64,000 nt of DNA. It comes from Bacteroidetes bacterium MedPE-SWsnd-G1. GTDB lineage: Bacteria > Bacteroidota > Bacteroidia > Flavobacteriales > Flavobacteriaceae. Below are positions 53,871-62,540 of the stretch, piece by piece. Position numbers and translations under genes: made by a program. A model generated the notes under the pieces. The model saw only the letters and a program-made list of their open reading frames with translations. It made no database searches and had not been told where the DNA came from. Location: NCBI GenBank assembly GCA_001874265.1, contig MPDD01000003.1:98040-162039 (forward strand), given 5' to 3'. Numbering within the stretch: position 1 is the stretch's first letter; every line of letters starts with the position of its first letter.

Positions 53871-54438
53871 GGTGTGTAGAATTTTTTAGCAACATTGATA
53901 TGCCGCTGTTAACTAAAGATTTTCTTTCTTCAAAAGAATGGATAACACAAAATGTGGTTAAAGAGCAGAACAACCCTGTTAGATGTTTTGCTAAATAATC
54001 AATGTTTTTATTAGACTCTGAGTAGTTGCTGATAAAAGTTTTAAATTGATGTTCAAGTTCGTTTAAGTAACGGTCCAATTTATTTTTTACATCAATATTA
54101 TTGTCTGCTAACTCTGTTGCAATTCTTATGATGTAACAACCCGATGGATGGGTTTTTTCATCGATCATAAAACTCATATAGAACTTTGTAAGTACCTCCC
54201 TAAGGTCTCCTTCTGATTCTAAAATTTTAAATTTTTCTTGACTGTATCGTTGTTGATATAAATCAATAGACGCTAATAATATTCCTTCTTTATGCTCCCA
54301 TTCGTCGTATAAAGAAAAACGGTTTACGCCAGTTTCGGTTACGATTTCCTTTACAGAGCAACCTCCAAAACTTGTGTTCCAAAATAAATTGATACAAGTT
54401 TCTAATACTTTATTTGAATTGAATTCTTTGTAGCGCAT
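53854..54438 (-). CDS. TetR/AcrR family regulator, first of a tandem pair
   Basis: The 194-residue protein has a TetR-type DNA-binding domain (residues 1-50) with SVKEIVTETGVNRFSLYDEW and a helical C-terminal domain. Its length and helix layout match the paralogue encoded next, but the sequences are quite different, so the pair is old. The start ATG overlaps by one base with the stop of an unlisted 44-codon gene (TAATG), and it ends inside the next TetR gene. The five genes 56194-53295 form one minus-strand unit. Confidence 0.85.
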   Translation of the reverse strand: MRYKEFNSNKVLETCINLFWNTSFGGCSVKEIVTETGVNRFSLYDEWEHKEGILLASIDLYQQRYSQEKFKILESEGDLREVLTKFYMSFMIDEKTHPSGCYIIRIATELADNNIDVKNKLDRYLNELEHQFKTFISNYSESNKNIDYLAKHLTGLFCSLTTFCVIHSFEERKSLVNSGISMLLKNSTHHATHA

Positions 54439-54572
54439 TAGTTGTTCCTTTTTTCGAAATCTTCTTTGTCTTTTTTGTCAATTCTTCGAATAATCAAATA
54501 GAGTAGTGCTAGTCCACATCCAATAAAAAAAAGAATGTACAATAACAACACTATATTCGATATAAAATCCAT
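54438..54572 (-). CDS. Small single-helix membrane protein (44 residues), translationally coupled
   Basis: The minus strand encodes 44 residues: a short start (MDFISN), a hydrophobic helix (IVLLLYILFFIGCGLALLY, about 7-25), then a strongly charged tail (IRRIDKKDKEDFEKRNN). Its ATG (54572-54570) overlaps by one base the stop of the YbjQ gene, and its stop (54440-54438) overlaps the ATG of the first TetR gene. Both junctions are TAATG. It is shorter than usual gene-calling cutoffs. Single-helix proteins of this shape often modulate larger membrane proteins; I cannot name the function. Reality is inferred from the double coupling and coherent composition. Confidence 0.7.
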   Translation of the reverse strand: MDFISNIVLLLYILFFIGCGLALLYLIIRRIDKKDKEDFEKRNN

Positions 54573-54886
54573 TACTTCAATTTAACGGCGGTTCCGTATG
54601 CTAAAATTTCTGAGCATCCTTGCATAACCATAGAAGTGGTTAATCGAACATTAACAATGGCGTCAGCACCTAAACGCTGTGCATCCATCATCATGCGTTG
54701 CATGGCTTGCTCTCTACTTTCAGCTTGTAGTTTTGTGTATTCTTCAATTTCGCCACCAACAATGTTTTTAAGGCCAGCGAAAATATCTCTACCAATATTT
54801 CGTGCTCTTACGGTGCTGCCTCGAGCAATACCTAAAATTTCAGTTATTTCTTTATTTGGAACCGTTTCTGTATTGGATATAATCAT
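54572..54886 (-). CDS. YbjQ/DUF74 family protein
   Basis: The 104-residue protein is the compact beta-barrel YbjQ family: IISNTETVPNKEITEILGIARGSTVRARN, LKNIVGGEIEEYTKLQAESREQAM, and RLGADAIVNVRLTTSMVMQG followed by EILAYGTAV. Related proteins form pentamers; some are suggested to bind heavy metals, but this is uncertain. It starts 9 bases after the dipeptidase stop and couples into a 44-residue membrane protein. Confidence 0.9.
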   Translation of the reverse strand: MIISNTETVPNKEITEILGIARGSTVRARNIGRDIFAGLKNIVGGEIEEYTKLQAESREQAMQRMMMDAQRLGADAIVNVRLTTSMVMQGCSEILAYGTAVKLK

Positions 54887-54895
54887 CTTAATTTT

Positions 54896-56194
54896 TTAAA
54901 TTTCTCCAGCTTGAATTTTTTCTGCAACCGCTTGCACATCGTCTAAAACTCTTAGTAAATTACCACTCCATAGTTGTGCAATTTGTTCTTCAGTATAGCC
55001 TCTTTTTACCAACTCAATAGTTACGTTTAATGTTTCAGAAGCATCATTCCAGCCATCTACACCGCCACCACCGTCAAAATCAGAACTGATACCAACATGG
55101 TCTAAACCGATTTTTCCAACTAAATAATCAATATGATCAACAAAATCTGCTACGTTTACATTTCCAGGAATGTTTGGCATTGATTCCGCTTTCTTATCTG
55201 CAATAGTATTCACAGTTTTACGGTTCGCTCTAAAGTCTGCTTTTTCTTCATCTGTTAGTTTTGCATAATCATCCCAAGATGTAATCCATGTTACGCCTAA
55301 TGAGTCTGCTACTTTTGTTTGAACACCTTTCAATGCTTCGTTTCTAGCATTTTGTTTTTCTTGGTTTACATAGGTTTTAAAAGCAACTGTTTGTATTACA
55401 CCTCCGTTTTCTTTCATCCAGCCTAATTGCTCATCATCTAAATTTCTACTGTGATCACAAAGTGCTCTTGCAGATGAGTGTGATGCGATAATTGGCGCTT
55501 TAGAATATTTAATCATATCTCTAATAGCTTCTTTAGATGGATGAGAAACGTCAATCATCATTCCGTATTTGTTCATTTCAGCAATGACTTGTTTTCCAAG
55601 GTCACTAACACCATTATGAAGCCATACATCGTCTTTCTCACCTGTGTTCGAATCACATAATTGACTGTGCCCATTATGAGATAAGGACATATATCTTGCT
55701 CCTAAATCATAAAACTGCTTCACTCTTGAAATATCCGTTCCAATTGGATATCCATTTTCAATTCCGATCATGGCAATTTTTTTACCACTTTCGTTAATTC
55801 TTCTTACATCATCTGATGTTGTTGCTAATTCAATTTGGTCCGGAGCAATTTCTTTTACTAATCTATGAATCGCATTGAATTTTGCCATGGCATTGTCATA
55901 TGCTTTTGCATAACCAGCATCGGTTAAAGAATCTTGGCCAGTGTAAACAATAAACCAAGCCACATCTAAACCACCTTTCTGCATTTTAGGAATGTTTACT
56001 TGGTTGTCTAATTCTTGGGTGTAATTTACTTCTGTAGTAAAGTTGTTAACGTTGATGTCGCAATGCGTATCAAGGGTAATTACACGTTCATGAATTTCCT
56101 TTGCTTTGGCTAGTACGTCATCTTTTTTTGGTGCTGATTTGGTACAAGAAACAGTTAGCGCAATAATTGCTGCTGATAATAGTGTTTTTTTCAT
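54896..56194 (-). CDS. Membrane dipeptidase lipoprotein, M19 family
   Basis: The 432-residue protein has a lipoprotein signal (LTVSC, C17) and the M19 metal centre: H44 and D46 in LDTHCDIN, bridging glutamate E147 in MIGIENGYP, then SLSHNGHSQLCD, DVSHPSKEA and ASHSSARALCDHSRNL, followed by VGISSDFDGGGGVDGW. M19 renal-dipeptidase relatives hydrolyse dipeptides with broad specificity at the cell envelope. It is the first gene of a unit that continues with ybjQ, a small membrane protein and two TetR regulators. Length is normal. Confidence 0.9.
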   Translation of the reverse strand: MKKTLLSAAIIALTVSCTKSAPKKDDVLAKAKEIHERVITLDTHCDINVNNFTTEVNYTQELDNQVNIPKMQKGGLDVAWFIVYTGQDSLTDAGYAKAYDNAMAKFNAIHRLVKEIAPDQIELATTSDDVRRINESGKKIAMIGIENGYPIGTDISRVKQFYDLGARYMSLSHNGHSQLCDSNTGEKDDVWLHNGVSDLGKQVIAEMNKYGMMIDVSHPSKEAIRDMIKYSKAPIIASHSSARALCDHSRNLDDEQLGWMKENGGVIQTVAFKTYVNQEKQNARNEALKGVQTKVADSLGVTWITSWDDYAKLTDEEKADFRANRKTVNTIADKKAESMPNIPGNVNVADFVDHIDYLVGKIGLDHVGISSDFDGGGGVDGWNDASETLNVTIELVKRGYTEEQIAQLWSGNLLRVLDDVQAVAEKIQAGEI

Positions 56195-56371
56195 TGGTTG
56201 TTGTTATTTGAATTGAAATTTGGTTCGTAAATATAGGATTAATTTTAAATGTCTTAGGGTTTATTTTATGGTTTTATACGGTGTGTTTATATCTTTATTT
56301 AGAATAAATATAAATAAGATGATTTAAGAGTGATATGTGTTAATATATTATATCTAAATATGGAAATTGGT

Positions 56372-56379
56372 TAAATTTG
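56372..56379 (+). promoter_or_regulatory. -7 box before the nqr operon
   Basis: TAAATTTG fits TAnnTTTG and lies 40 bases before the nqrA ATG. It is the only good candidate in the 225-base gap after the divergent dipeptidase gene; no matching -33 TTG was found. Confidence 0.5.
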
Positions 56380-56419
56380 CAACGCTTTTTAAAAGTAATA
56401 ATAAATTCAAATTTAAAAT

Positions 56420-57772
56420 ATGTCAACAGACATCCGAATCAAGAAAGGGTTAGACATTAAATTGAAAGGCGAAGCCGAGCAAATTACTACAAATGCTGTC
56501 GCCAGTAATGTGTATACATTACTACCCGTAGATTTTCACGGAATCACACCTAAACTTGTTGCCAAAGTTGGAACCAAAGTAAAAGCAGGAGAAACTGTAT
56601 TTTACAATAAAGAAAACGAAACTATGAAGTTCGTTTCTCCAGTTAGTGGTGAAGTTAAAGAGATTGTACGTGGAGAGAAAAGAAAAATAATGGCGATTAA
56701 AATTACCGCCGATAAAGAACAAACTTATTTAGAAAATCCAACAGTTGCTGTTGATTCTGCAGATGCAGATTCAATTAAATCTGCTTTGTTGTCTTCTGGT
56801 TGTTGGCCTTTTGTAAAACAACGTCCGTATGATGTAATTGCAAATCCAGATGTGGCGCCTAAAGCCATTTTTGTTTCGGCATACGCATCCGCACCATTGG
56901 CAGCCAATTACGATTACGTATTGGCTGGTAAAGAGGCAGAATTGCAAGCAGCCGTTACAGCATTAGCTAAGTTAACCGAAGGAGCAGTTCATGTTTCTGT
57001 AGGGAAATCATCCAATTCGCCTTTAGCAGGATTGAATGGAATTTCTTTACACAAGGTTTCTGGACCGCACCCATCGGGGAATGTAGGTACACAAATTGCA
57101 CATATAGATCCTATCAATAAAGGAGAAGTTGTTTGGACAGTTACACCGCAAGATTTAGTAATTATTGGAGAATTGTTATTGACTGGTAAATTCAATGCAG
57201 AACGCGTAGTTGCTGTGGTTGGTTCAGTAGTAAAAAATCCAAAGTATTACAAAACAAAGATTGGTGCAGAGGTATCAACTTTTGTATATGATGCTGGAGT
57301 AGATAGCGATAATTTTAGAATTATTTCTGGTAATGTACTAACAGGACGTAAGGTAAATCCTGATGGATTCTTAGGTTACTACAACAATACAGTTTCATTG
57401 CTTCCTGAAGGAGATGATTACGATCTTTTCGGATGGACAAAACCAGTATTTAATAAAGTATCTATTTCTCGTGCGTTGACTTTTTCTTGGTTGAACAAGA
57501 ATAAAGTGTACGATTTAGATACAAATACAAACGGTGAGCATAGAGCATTTGTATTAACAGGTAAGTACGAAGAGGTTTTTCCTTTAGATATTTTCCCAAT
57601 GCAAATTTTAAAGGCTTGTATGTATAATGATTTAGACGAAATGGAAGCCTTAGGAATGTACGAAGTTGCGCCTGAAGATTTCGCTTTGACTGAGTTTGTT
57701 TGTGTGTCTAAACAACCACATCAAGAAATTATTAGAAAAGGATTGGATTTAATGCTTAAAGAAATAGGATAA
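56420..57772 (+). CDS. nqrA: Na+-translocating NADH:quinone reductase subunit A
   Basis: The 450-residue subunit starts IRIKKGLDIKLKGEA and has a lipoyl-like repeat (VKAGETVFYNKENETMKFVSPVSGEVKEIVRGEKR, in parts) and VHVSVGKSSNSPLAGL, all characteristic of NqrA. It is the peripheral cytosolic subunit, linked to quinone interaction. It overlaps nqrB by one base (TAATG at 57770-57774). It opens a complete six-gene operon. Length and motifs are normal. Confidence 0.95.
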   Translation: MSTDIRIKKGLDIKLKGEAEQITTNAVASNVYTLLPVDFHGITPKLVAKVGTKVKAGETVFYNKENETMKFVSPVSGEVKEIVRGEKRKIMAIKITADKEQTYLENPTVAVDSADADSIKSALLSSGCWPFVKQRPYDVIANPDVAPKAIFVSAYASAPLAANYDYVLAGKEAELQAAVTALAKLTEGAVHVSVGKSSNSPLAGLNGISLHKVSGPHPSGNVGTQIAHIDPINKGEVVWTVTPQDLVIIGELLLTGKFNAERVVAVVGSVVKNPKYYKTKIGAEVSTFVYDAGVDSDNFRIISGNVLTGRKVNPDGFLGYYNNTVSLLPEGDDYDLFGWTKPVFNKVSISRALTFSWLNKNKVYDLDTNTNGEHRAFVLTGKYEEVFPLDIFPMQILKACMYNDLDEMEALGMYEVAPEDFALTEFVCVSKQPHQEIIRKGLDLMLKEIG

Positions 57773-58998
57773 TGGCTTTAAAACAAAATTTACACAATCT
57801 TAAAGAAAAATATAAAGGGACAAAAATGGCTCCGTTGTTTAACGGATTCCATACCTTTTTATATGCGCCAAACGAAACTACCCATAGCGGTGGTCATATT
57901 CGTGGGGCAGATGATTTAAAAAGAACAATGAACACGGTTATTATGGCCTTGGTTCCTTGTTTACTTTTTGGAATGTTCAACGCAGGTTATCAACATCACT
58001 TACAAACTGGTGAGGTGTCTCAAGCAGTTGGAGGCTTTTTTAGCGGAGAGTTTTGGAACATGGCAAACTTTTGGGTAGGATTCTTAAAGATCATTCCTTT
58101 GGTTATTGTTTCTTATGTAATCGGTTTAGGTATCGAGTTTATATTCGCTATTAAAAACGGACACGAAATTGAAGAAGGATACTTGGTAACAGGTATGTTG
58201 GTGCCATTAATTGTTCCTGTAGATATTCCTTTGTGGATGTTAGCAGTAGCGGTTATTTTTGGTGTTGTAATCGGAAAAGAAGTATTTGGTGGAACAGGAA
58301 TGAATATTCTAAATCCAGCCTTATTAATTAGAGCCTTTTTATTCTTTGCATATCCAACTTGGATGAGTGGAGATAAAGTTTGGGTTACTGGTGCCGTTGA
58401 AAGAACAAATGAAATTGCTGCAGGTTCATCTGCAGATGCTATTTCTGGTGAAACGGTATTAGGAAGTTTAGCCCAAGGTCAAGAAGTTGCATTTAGTGTT
58501 GCTGATATGTTCTACGGATTTATTCCTGGTTCGGTTGGTGAAACATCTACCTTATTAATTTTAGCAGGAGCATTATTCTTAATCTTCTCTAAAATTGGTT
58601 CATGGAGAATCATGTTATCCGCTACTTTAGGTGCGTTGGTAATGGGCTTTATGTTTAACAAAGTAGTAGACTTTGGATGGATTACTGAATCGAGTAAGTT
58701 TTATGCATTAATGGATACTACGTTTTGGCATCACTTATTATTAGGTGGATTTGCTTTTGGTGCTGTTTATATGGCTACAGATCCTGTAACGGCTTCACAA
58801 ACAACGAAAGGAAAATGGATCTATGGTTTCTTAATCGGATTTATTTCGGTTTTAATCCGTGTATTCAACCCGGCATATCCAGAAGGTGTAATGTTAGCCA
58901 TCTTATTGATGAACGTATTTGCACCAACTATTGACCATTATGTGGTTCAAGGAAATGTAAAACGAAGAATGAAACGTTTAAAAGCTAAAACTGCCTAA
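57772..58998 (+). CDS. nqrB: Na+-translocating NADH:quinone reductase subunit B
   Basis: The 408-residue membrane subunit has several helices and covalent FMN. The FMN-attachment segment here is D222-A-I-S-G-E-T228, where the usual motif is D-x-x-S/T-G-A-T/S; the threonine and SG are kept, but E227 replaces alanine. Other conserved pieces are VFGGTGMNILNPAL, FIPGSVGETSTL and VYMATDPVTASQTTKGKWIYG. It moves sodium together with NqrD and NqrE. It starts inside the nqrA stop and is followed by nqrC after two bases. Confidence 0.94.
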   Translation: MALKQNLHNLKEKYKGTKMAPLFNGFHTFLYAPNETTHSGGHIRGADDLKRTMNTVIMALVPCLLFGMFNAGYQHHLQTGEVSQAVGGFFSGEFWNMANFWVGFLKIIPLVIVSYVIGLGIEFIFAIKNGHEIEEGYLVTGMLVPLIVPVDIPLWMLAVAVIFGVVIGKEVFGGTGMNILNPALLIRAFLFFAYPTWMSGDKVWVTGAVERTNEIAAGSSADAISGETVLGSLAQGQEVAFSVADMFYGFIPGSVGETSTLLILAGALFLIFSKIGSWRIMLSATLGALVMGFMFNKVVDFGWITESSKFYALMDTTFWHHLLLGGFAFGAVYMATDPVTASQTTKGKWIYGFLIGFISVLIRVFNPAYPEGVMLAILLMNVFAPTIDHYVVQGNVKRRMKRLKAKTA

Positions 58999-59000
58999 CG

Positions 59001-59750
59001 ATGGAAAAAAGAACAGACAAGAATTCGTATACGATTGTTTTCGCCATTATAATGGTAATTGTTGTAGGAGCGATATTGGCATTTTTAGCATCGTCTTTAA
59101 AGCCGAATATTGATGAGAACAAACGTCTAGAAAAGCAGCAAAACATTTTGTATGCAATGGGCGTAAATGATAATGACGAGAAAAGTGTTGCAATGGTTTC
59201 TACGGATAGAGTTGCAGCAGAATTTGAAAAATATATTACTAAGCAAATCGTAATTGAAGGGGAAAATATTACCGAAGATGATGCTGCTTATATGATAGAC
59301 CTTAAAAAGGAAACAGCCAAAGCAAAGGACGCATCTTATACAAGAAGATTGCCATTGTTTATCGGTGAGAAAGACGGTAAAACCTACTATATCATTCCAA
59401 TGAGAGGAAAAGGATTATGGGATGCCGTTTGGGGGTATATTGCTTTAGACGAGAATTTAGTTTCTCAAGGTGTATTCTTTGATCATAAAGGAGAAACACC
59501 AGGTTTAGGAGCAAATATTAACCAACGTTTCTTTATGGATGATTTTACAGGTGAGCATATTTTAGATGAAAGTGGAAACTTTGCAGGTATTGCAATTTCT
59601 AAATCAAATGCAGATCCTAAGAATGAGCGTAAAACTGATAATACGGTAGATGCTATTGCAGGTGCAACTATTACAGGTGACGGACTTGCAGCGATGATCA
59701 GAAAAGATTTGAGAATGTATATGCCATATTTACAAACAATAAAAAAATAG
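59001..59750 (+). CDS. nqrC: Na+-translocating NADH:quinone reductase subunit C
   Basis: The 249-residue protein has one N-terminal helix (about 11-33) and a periplasmic FMN domain ending in D217-A-I-A-G-A-T223, where T223 is the predicted FMN attachment site. The usual serine of D-x-x-S-G-A-T is alanine (A220). GETPGLGANINQ is a conserved loop before it. It carries the second covalent FMN, attached by an ApbE-type transferase; no apbE is in the window. It lies between nqrB and nqrD with gaps of two and three bases. Confidence 0.94.
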   Translation: MEKRTDKNSYTIVFAIIMVIVVGAILAFLASSLKPNIDENKRLEKQQNILYAMGVNDNDEKSVAMVSTDRVAAEFEKYITKQIVIEGENITEDDAAYMIDLKKETAKAKDASYTRRLPLFIGEKDGKTYYIIPMRGKGLWDAVWGYIALDENLVSQGVFFDHKGETPGLGANINQRFFMDDFTGEHILDESGNFAGIAISKSNADPKNERKTDNTVDAIAGATITGDGLAAMIRKDLRMYMPYLQTIKK

Positions 59751-59753
59751 TAT

Positions 59754-60395
59754 ATGGGACTTTTTAAAGATAGTAAACTAATAACCGACCCATTAGCAGA
59801 TAACAACCCAATTACCATTCAGGTATTAGGTATTTGTTCTGCCTTGGCCATTACTGCCGAATTAGAAGCATCTATTGTGATGTCTATTGCAGTATTGTTT
59901 GTATTAGGAGTAGGAAACGTAGTTGTTTCATTAATGAGAAACATCATTCCTTCAAAAATTAGAATTATTGTACAGTTAATTGTAGTTGCAACTTTGGTAA
60001 TTATTGTTGATTTGGTTTTGAAAGCATTTGCATACGAGTTGAGTAAAACACTTTCTGTATTTGTTGGATTGATTATTACCAACTGTATTATTATGGGACG
60101 TTTTGAGGCTTTTGCATTGGCAAACGGACCTTGGAAATCGTTCTTAGACGGAATTGGTAACTCATTAGGATATGCAGTGATTTTGATCATTGTAGGGTTC
60201 TTTAGAGAATTATTAGGATCTGGTACTTTATTAGGAATTCCTGTATTAGGAGATCCAATTGAGAAAACCGGAGTATATGCATACGGATATGAAAATAACG
60301 GTTTCATGTTATTAGCACCTATGGCTTTGATTACAGTAGGAATCATTATCTGGGTACAACGTAATAGAAACACAGCATTAATCGAAGATCATTAG
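59754..60395 (+). CDS. nqrD: Na+-translocating NADH:quinone reductase subunit D
   Basis: The 213-residue protein is a six-helix membrane subunit of the NqrD/RnfE family with the conserved [17 protein letters not shown] start and [27 protein letters not shown] (seen in parts, about 118-142). With NqrE it forms a membrane pair that binds an iron centre at its interface. The antisense strand also holds a long open frame (59819-60373), which I take as a shadow. Gap to nqrE is five bases. Confidence 0.95.
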   Translation: MGLFKDSKLITDPLADNNPITIQVLGICSALAITAELEASIVMSIAVLFVLGVGNVVVSLMRNIIPSKIRIIVQLIVVATLVIIVDLVLKAFAYELSKTLSVFVGLIITNCIIMGRFEAFALANGPWKSFLDGIGNSLGYAVILIIVGFFRELLGSGTLLGIPVLGDPIEKTGVYAYGYENNGFMLLAPMALITVGIIIWVQRNRNTALIEDH

Positions 60396-60400
60396 AAGAT

Positions 60401-61108
60401 ATGGAACATTTAGAATTATTTTTCAAATCGATATTTATAGATAACATGGTATTTGCCACGTTCCTTGGAATGTGTTCGTACTTAGCAGTATCTAAAAAAG
60501 TATCTACAGCAGTTGGTTTAGGTGCAGCCGTAATCTTTGTAATGGCAATTACAGTTCCTTTAAACTGGTTATTAGATCAATATTTATTAAGAGACGGAGC
60601 CTTAGTTTGGTTAGGACCAGAATATGCTTCTTATGATTTAAGTTTCTTATCATTTATCATGTTTATTGCAACCATTGCAACCATGGTACAATTGGTAGAA
60701 ATTGTAGTTGAGAAGTTCTCTCCATCATTATACAATTCATTGGGTATTTTCTTACCGTTAATTGCTGTAAACTGTGCCATTTTAGGTGGGTCGTTATTTA
60801 TGCAGTCTAGAGAAATTGAATCTTTAGGATTGGCATTTAACTACGGAGTTTCATCAGGAATTGGTTGGTTCTTGGCAATTTTAGCCATTGCTGCCATTCG
60901 TGAGAAGATTAGATACTCTAACGTACCGCCAGCCTTAAGAGGTTTAGGAATTACATTTATCATTACTGGTTTAATGGCCATTGGATTTATGAGTTTTGGT
61001 GGAATGTTAACTGGAGGTGACGAAGAGGAACCAGCGAAAGTTGAAACTGCTGAGGTTTTAACAGAAAGCGAAAGTGATATTGCACAGAATACTAAAGTAA
61101 TAGAATAA
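60401..61108 (+). CDS. nqrE: Na+-translocating NADH:quinone reductase subunit E
   Basis: The 235-residue protein is a six-helix subunit of the NqrE/RnfA family with [20 protein letters not shown] and [15 protein letters not shown], which contain the conserved cysteines of the NqrDE iron site. A hydrophilic acidic C-terminal tail of about 30 residues ([15 protein letters not shown], then to KVIE) extends beyond the usual end. It is followed by nqrF after four bases. Confidence 0.94.
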   Translation: MEHLELFFKSIFIDNMVFATFLGMCSYLAVSKKVSTAVGLGAAVIFVMAITVPLNWLLDQYLLRDGALVWLGPEYASYDLSFLSFIMFIATIATMVQLVEIVVEKFSPSLYNSLGIFLPLIAVNCAILGGSLFMQSREIESLGLAFNYGVSSGIGWFLAILAIAAIREKIRYSNVPPALRGLGITFIITGLMAIGFMSFGGMLTGGDEEEPAKVETAEVLTESESDIAQNTKVIE

Positions 61109-61112
61109 CGAG

Positions 61113-62420
61113 ATGATATTAGCAGCAAGCACAACAGGAACAATAGCGGTAACGGTAGTTGCATTTCTATTGATTACATTGGCATTAGTGGGGCTTTTAC
61201 TATTTGTAAAACAAAAACTATCGCCATCAGGTCCAGTTAAGATTTTAATTAACGGAGAGCGCGAAGTTGAAGTAGGGTCTGGAGATTCATTATTGACAAC
61301 TTTAGGAAATCAAAAAATATTTTTACCATCTGCATGTGGTGGTGGAGGAACATGTATTCAATGTGAATGTCATGTTACTAAAGGTGGAGGAGAAGCTTTA
61401 CCAACTGAAACACCGCATTTTTCAAGAAAAGAGTTGCAGCATGGTGTGCGTTTAGCATGTCAGGTAAAAGTAAAACAAGACATGGAAATTTCTATTCCAG
61501 AAGAAATCTTTGGAATTAAGAAATGGGAAGCAACCGTTGTAAGAAACTATAACGTTGCATCTTTTATTAAGGAATTTGTTGTAGAGATTCCAGAAGACAT
61601 GGGTTACAAAGCAGGAGGATATATCCAAATTGAAATTCCTAACTGTGAAGTAAAGTTTGCGGATATGGATATTACTGCACATCCAGAAGAGCACGAAACA
61701 CCAGATAAATTTAAAGCAGAATGGGATAAGTTTAACTTATGGCCATTGGTTATGAAGAATAATGAAACTGTAGAGCGTGCATATTCTATGGCTTCTTTCC
61801 CTGCTGAAGGAAGAGAGATTATGTTGAATGTACGTATTGCTACTCCGCCATGGGATAGAGCCAAAAATGGTTGGATGGATGTAAATCCGGGCGTAGCATC
61901 ATCTTATATCTTTAATTTAAAGAAAGGTGATAAGTGTACAATTTCTGGACCTTACGGTGAATTCTTTATCAACGAGTCTGAAGCAGAGATGTTATATGTT
62001 GGTGGTGGAGCAGGTATGGCGCCAATGCGTTCGCACTTATACCATTTATTCAAAACATTAAAGACAGGAAGAACCGTTACCTATTGGTATGGTGGTCGTT
62101 CTAAACGTGAGTTGTTCTACTTAGAGCACTTCTATGAGTTAGAAAGAGAATTCCCTAACTTTAAGTTTTACTTAGCCTTATCTGAACCAATGGAAGAAGA
62201 TAACTGGAAAGTAAAAGAAAATATAGATGCGGAAGGTGATGGTTTTGTTGGTTTCATTCACAACTGTGTAATTGAAAACTACTTAGATCATCATGATGCA
62301 CCAGAAGATATAGAATTGTACTTCTGTGGACCTCCGTTAATGAACAAGGCAGTACAAAAAATGGGTGAAGACTTTGGTATTCCAGATGAGCACATCCGAT
62401 TTGATGACTTTGGAGGGTAA
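61113..62420 (+). CDS. nqrF: Na+-translocating NADH:quinone reductase subunit F
   Basis: The 435-residue NADH-oxidising subunit has an N-terminal helix (about 10-33), a [2Fe-2S] domain with C75, C81, C84 and C116 (SACGGGGTCIQCECHV ... RLACQVK), an FAD-binding part (RAYSMASFP) and an NADH-binding part (YVGGGAGMAPMRSHL, then YFCGPPLMNKAV). Electrons pass from NADH through FAD and the iron-sulfur cluster to the other subunits. It ends the operon; a strong terminator follows after 60 bases. Confidence 0.96.
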   Translation: MILAASTTGTIAVTVVAFLLITLALVGLLLFVKQKLSPSGPVKILINGEREVEVGSGDSLLTTLGNQKIFLPSACGGGGTCIQCECHVTKGGGEALPTETPHFSRKELQHGVRLACQVKVKQDMEISIPEEIFGIKKWEATVVRNYNVASFIKEFVVEIPEDMGYKAGGYIQIEIPNCEVKFADMDITAHPEEHETPDKFKAEWDKFNLWPLVMKNNETVERAYSMASFPAEGREIMLNVRIATPPWDRAKNGWMDVNPGVASSYIFNLKKGDKCTISGPYGEFFINESEAEMLYVGGGAGMAPMRSHLYHLFKTLKTGRTVTYWYGGRSKRELFYLEHFYELEREFPNFKFYLALSEPMEEDNWKVKENIDAEGDGFVGFIHNCVIENYLDHHDAPEDIELYFCGPPLMNKAVQKMGEDFGIPDEHIRFDDFGG

Positions 62421-62441
62421 CCGATAATCTCCATTAATTTA

Positions 62442-62472
62442 AATGTCACACTGAGCTTGTCGAAGTGTCTTT
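62442..62472. repeat. Dispersed palindromic repeat of the Flavobacteriia type
   Basis: Bases around 62443-62471 read TGTCACACTGAGC then TTGTCGAAGTGTC, an imperfect palindrome with ACACT/AGTGT arms. From memory, this CTTCGACAAGCTCAGTGTGACA element is scattered in intergenic regions of many Flavobacteriia genomes. Only one copy is evident in this window. It sits between the nqrF stop and its terminator. Confidence 0.5.
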
Positions 62473-62480
62473 TATAAAAC

Positions 62481-62512
62481 AAAAAACCCAACACTTAGTG
62501 TTGGGTTTTTTT
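62481..62512 (+). terminator. Terminator of the nqr operon
   Basis: A stem of AAAAAACCCAACAC against GTGTTGGGTTTTTT with loop TTA, followed by T residues. It can serve both the nqr operon on the plus strand and the DUF6090 genes on the minus strand. Confidence 0.88.
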
Positions 62513-62540
62513 ATTGTAGTGAGTGTACTTGTTTCAAAAA

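Noticed and set aside
59819..60373. A 184-codon open frame on the minus strand opposite nqrD
   Set aside because: It lies wholly inside a well-supported membrane subunit gene; its Ile/Thr/Pro-rich product has no recognisable domain, and the frame is a composition shadow.
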